Assembly (NCBI RefSeq): GCF_014534745.1
Contig: NZ_JACVVP010000033.1
Location: forward strand, 1 to 64,000
Source: Flammeovirga sp. EKP202
GTDB lineage: Bacteria; Bacteroidota; Bacteroidia; Cytophagales; Flammeovirgaceae
Length of the DNA stretch: 64,000 nt
Direction: 5' to 3'
Position 1 is the stretch's first letter. Every line of letters starts with the position of its first letter. Position numbers and translations under genes: made by a program. Below are positions 61,538 to 64,000 of this stretch, in pieces. The notes beneath the pieces were generated by a model. The model saw nothing but the letters and a program-made list of their open reading frames with translations, did no database searches and was not told the DNA's origin.

Positions 61538-63409
61538 ATGATTCGATTTTTTATTCTTGCAGCAATGTTAAGCATTGCTACACAAACTTTTTCTGCGACA
61601 GGTTACGGTTATAATAACAACCGAATAGCTATTAGTGCAGACGGTAACAATCAGGCTGATCCCAATACATGGGGAGGTAGTGTTACAGCTACGGCACCTT
61701 CTGCTGATGCTGGCAAAACTTTCAACTATAATTCCAATTGGCAAAGAGGAGATGAAGACGATTGGAGTGCGACACCTGCAGCTTTGGCAATGTTGGCAAA
61801 TGCCGGGTTGGAGGGACAGTTAGTACATTATTCTTATAATAATTTTATAGGATCGCCACCACACACAACAGCTGCCAACATTATGAAAGAAGGTGTAGAT
61901 GGAGCATTACAACGTTTTACGAATTTTGATACTTCGGTCTTTTATGATGTATCTGCTAATAATACAGCTGCCATCCATCATTTAGCCGATCAAATTAAAA
62001 TATCTACCGCTGAAGATCCTCTGTATTTTGTATCAATGGGCTCTACTGAATTCCTTTATCAAGCTTTGGAAAAAGTAAAAGCAGACGGTAAAGAAGCCGC
62101 CATTCAACATCTGTACATTATTTCGCATAGTAATTATAATGACAATAATATTCGAAGAGCCGAGCACAGAAGAATTGAACATGTATTGGAGAATTTCCCG
62201 GTAACGGAAGGAGTAAATTTTAAGCGTATCAAAGATCAAAACCAATCGACAAACCTTACACAAGGATGGAGTACAAACAATGTAAATGGTTCAAATGATT
62301 ATTCTCAATGGAATTGGTTGAGAGATCATACAGACGCTGATGTTAATTTTTTATGGGAAAGAATGAATATCGACAGTAAGAGCAAGGCAGACATTTCAGA
62401 TGCAGGCATGGTTTGGTTCTTATTATACGGTGATCAAGATGGTAATCCAAGCAAATTAAAAGCACAATTTGAGAATGGAATAGCACAAATAGAAACACCC
62501 AAAATAGAGAATTGTCCTGTTCTAGAATCTTTTGAAATGGGTGGAATTATGGTTTTTGAAGCGGAACGAATCGCATTGAGAGGAGCTTGGAAGTTAGGTA
62601 CAGATGAAGAATATGCTTCAGGAGGTCAATATATTTATTACGATGGACCGAATAACTATAAAAATCAAAACCCAGCCAATACGCTAACTTATAGCTTTAA
62701 AATCAACACTCCTGGAACTTACACTCTCAAATGGTTTGTGCGTCAAAATGAAGAAGAAAGGGGAAAAGTGGATGGAAAACAAGGTACTGACTTAAGTAAT
62801 GATGCTTGGGTAAGGTTTTTAGATGATGTGGTCCATATTGCAGGAACTTCCACATCAGAGTTTTTTAAATTTTATGGAAGAAGTGATCCCGGGTTTTGGC
62901 TACATGGCGTAGCCGAATTTCATCATGAACATAATTGGGTGAATTTAAAATTTCCAGAGGCAGGGACTTATACCATGGAAATTTGTGGACGTTCACATGG
63001 TTATCAGATTGATAAAATTTTGATGGCAAAAAGTGGTACAGTGGCTTTTGGAGACTATCAGAAAAAAACAGAAGCACAGGCAGGTAGATATTGGGCGGAG
63101 ACAGGAACTCCTGATCCAAATTGTGGTAAAGAAGATCCCGATGCTGAGAATCCTATTACTTCTATTGATGACGTTAATGTTAATATAGCGCCAAAAATTT
63201 TCCCGAATCCAAGTGAGGGCTTCATTCAAATTGATTGGGGTACTGCCTCCGAAGCAGGAAATGTTGAAGTTTTCAATTTACAAGGTCAGAAAGTTTTTCA
63301 ATCCTCAGGAACATCTACTATTGATTTAAACCAAAAAGAAGCAGGGATTTATATTATTCGTCTAGTTGTAGATGACGCTTATTATATCGAAAAACTAGTG
63401 ATCAAATAA
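61538..63409 (+). CDS. Secreted T9SS cargo protein with nucleoside-hydrolase-like and CBM-like domains
   Basis: 623 residues; Sec signal MIRFFILAAMLSIATQTFSA. Residues ~20-330 (RIAISADGNNQADPNTWGGSVTATAPSADAGKTFNYNSNW..WSATPAALAMLANAGLEGQLVHYSYNNFIG..DPLYFVSMGSTEFLYQALEKV..LYIISHSN) resemble the nucleoside-hydrolase-like fold of secreted Bacteroidota glycan proteins. Residues ~345-520 (VFEAERIALRGAWKLGTDEEYASGGQYIYYDGPNN..FRFDYNLTYSF-like, YTLKWFVRQNEEERG) form a beta-sandwich like CBM35/malectin modules. The C-terminal IFPNPSEGFIQIDWG..VEVFNLQGQKVFQSSG..GIYIIRLVV is a T9SS sorting domain. Active residues are not obvious, so enzymatic activity is not claimed. Same promoter design as the next gene (outside the window). 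Confidence 0.78.
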   Translation: MIRFFILAAMLSIATQTFSATGYGYNNNRIAISADGNNQADPNTWGGSVTATAPSADAGKTFNYNSNWQRGDEDDWSATPAALAMLANAGLEGQLVHYSYNNFIGSPPHTTAANIMKEGVDGALQRFTNFDTSVFYDVSANNTAAIHHLADQIKISTAEDPLYFVSMGSTEFLYQALEKVKADGKEAAIQHLYIISHSNYNDNNIRRAEHRRIEHVLENFPVTEGVNFKRIKDQNQSTNLTQGWSTNNVNGSNDYSQWNWLRDHTDADVNFLWERMNIDSKSKADISDAGMVWFLLYGDQDGNPSKLKAQFENGIAQIETPKIENCPVLESFEMGGIMVFEAERIALRGAWKLGTDEEYASGGQYIYYDGPNNYKNQNPANTLTYSFKINTPGTYTLKWFVRQNEEERGKVDGKQGTDLSNDAWVRFLDDVVHIAGTSTSEFFKFYGRSDPGFWLHGVAEFHHEHNWVNLKFPEAGTYTMEICGRSHGYQIDKILMAKSGTVAFGDYQKKTEAQAGRYWAETGTPDPNCGKEDPDAENPITSIDDVNVNIAPKIFPNPSEGFIQIDWGTASEAGNVEVFNLQGQKVFQSSGTSTIDLNQKEAGIYIIRLVVDDAYYIEKLVIK

Positions 63410-63638
63410 CCAAACATTACTTTTAGGTAATTAAAAAGCATAACTATTCTATGTGGAGTTGTTAAATGTGGACATTGTGATTATTTCATTCTTACAATTG
63501 CCTATTGATCTTTGATTTAAAATATTCAAAAGAGTAAATGATGAAATGGAATGAGCTGAATAAAAGATATATGAAGTAAGAATCTTACAAAACAATATTC
63601 CCCTTTAAATCAAAGCATTAAAATTACTTGAGTAGGAA

Positions 63639-63861
63639 CTACATTGTAAACTAAGTTTTCATTAATAATTACTCATCTGTAATCAGACAATCATTTAATA
63701 GTAACTCCCTTTAATGCAGGGGGAATTACTATCAAACTAAAATGGTAGAAAGCTCACTGGCGCGAATGTTAAGCCTTAGTGTCATTCGTGTCCTTTAGAT
63801 CATCAGAAATCTCCTGATTTCTAAATATAATAAATAACGAAAACTTAGTTTACAATGTAGT
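63639..63861 (+). mobile_element. MITE-like element R2, short form, containing an R3 copy
   Basis: 223 bp. Its ends are perfect 21-bp inverted repeats starting CTACATTGTAAACTAAG and ending with its exact complement at 63861. Contains AATCAGACAATCATTTA and CTCCCT (as in R2 at 2517 and 55725) and a complete R3 at 63762-63825. No open reading frame. Confidence 0.75.
63762..63825 (+). repeat. Two-hairpin repeat R3, copy 5
   Basis: GCGAATGTTAAGCCTTAGTG followed by TCATTCGTGTCCTTTAGATC and the hairpin AGAAATC-TCCT-GATTTCT. Lies inside the 63639 element. Confidence 0.65.
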
Positions 63862-63877
63862 CAACTTACCATTCATC

Positions 63878-64000
63878 CCCTTTATTCTATTTTTTTACCC
63901 CACCTTTACTTTTGTAAATGGTTGATTGATAAGTTATTGTTATGCATTTATCATTGATTTGATAAGTTAATGTAAAGTCTAGCCGATTGGAATAGGACAA
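63878..64000 (+). promoter_or_regulatory. Duplicate of the 61538 promoter at the window edge
   Basis: CCCCTTTATTC and CCCCACCTTTAC are 21 bases apart (63878, 63899). TTGATAAGTTATTGTTA (63926) and TTGATAAGTTAATGTAA (63959) are 33 bases apart. GTCTAGCCGATTGGAATAGG and ACAA (63977-64000) then follow. This matches the 61321-61446 region and predicts a paralogue of the 61538 gene just beyond the window. Confidence 0.6.

Noticed and set aside
1-64000. tRNA, rRNA or CRISPR array
   Set aside because: No cloverleaf with T-loop consensus, no rRNA-like conserved stretch and no regularly spaced repeat-spacer series was seen on either strand.

Overview
The window looks like chromosome from a marine, polysaccharide-degrading member of the Bacteroidota (Cytophagales type; the gene style resembles Flammeovirga, but this is inference from content only). 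The evidence is low G+C, SusC/SusD outer-membrane pairs, two giant hybrid two-component regulators, many S1 sulfatases, and two secreted proteins ending in a type IX secretion (T9SS) sorting domain (PNP...GIY...K).

Layout. 1-277: end of a dispersed repeat plus a MITE-like element. 278-2350: a DUF255/thioredoxin lipoprotein. 2351-2957: repeats and a terminator. 2958-15024: a GH30 enzyme with a T9SS tail and a uronate catabolism block (kduI, LacI regulator, SDR uxuB-type, uxuA, second LacI-type regulator, uxaC, KDPG/KDG aldolase). 15548-17788: a 746-residue orphan protein. 17966-51116: a sulfated-glycan utilisation locus with an esterase, HTCS 1, an S1 sulfatase, susC-susD-susE-like, a FucP-type permease, an iron alcohol dehydrogenase, a SASA-type esterase, two more sulfatases, HTCS 2, a GH110-type beta-helix galactosidase and two further sulfatases. 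51230-61074: small accessory genes, including a REP-associated transposase (RAYT) flanked by its REPs, a vestigial VOC gene, an SRPBCC/HxlR pair, an AraC-led NmrA/DUF1772 cluster and twin lipoproteins. 61538-63409: a large T9SS-secreted protein. 63410-64000: a second MITE-like element and a duplicate of the 61538 promoter, which suggests that a paralogue starts just outside the window.

How it fits together. Sulfatases remove sulfate outside or in the periplasm. GH30 (endo-beta-1,6-galactanase or glucuronidase type) and GH110 (alpha-1,3-galactosidase type) cut a galactan-like backbone or side chains. SusCD imports oligosaccharides, FucP imports monosaccharide, and the uronate genes take hexuronate to 2-keto-3-deoxygluconate and then pyruvate. 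The likely substrate is a sulfated galactan carrying uronic acid, but no polysaccharide lyase, KDG kinase or sulfatase-maturing enzyme is present in the window.

The non-coding DNA is unusually rich. It holds a 62-bp perfect palindrome centred on a LacI-type operator, two MITE-like families, a two-hairpin dispersed repeat (five copies), GTAG-type REPs with compensatory base changes, several 44-bp-class palindromes, and recurrent CCCC(C)TA / CCCACCTT boxes upstream of glycan-locus genes. No tRNA, rRNA or CRISPR array was seen.
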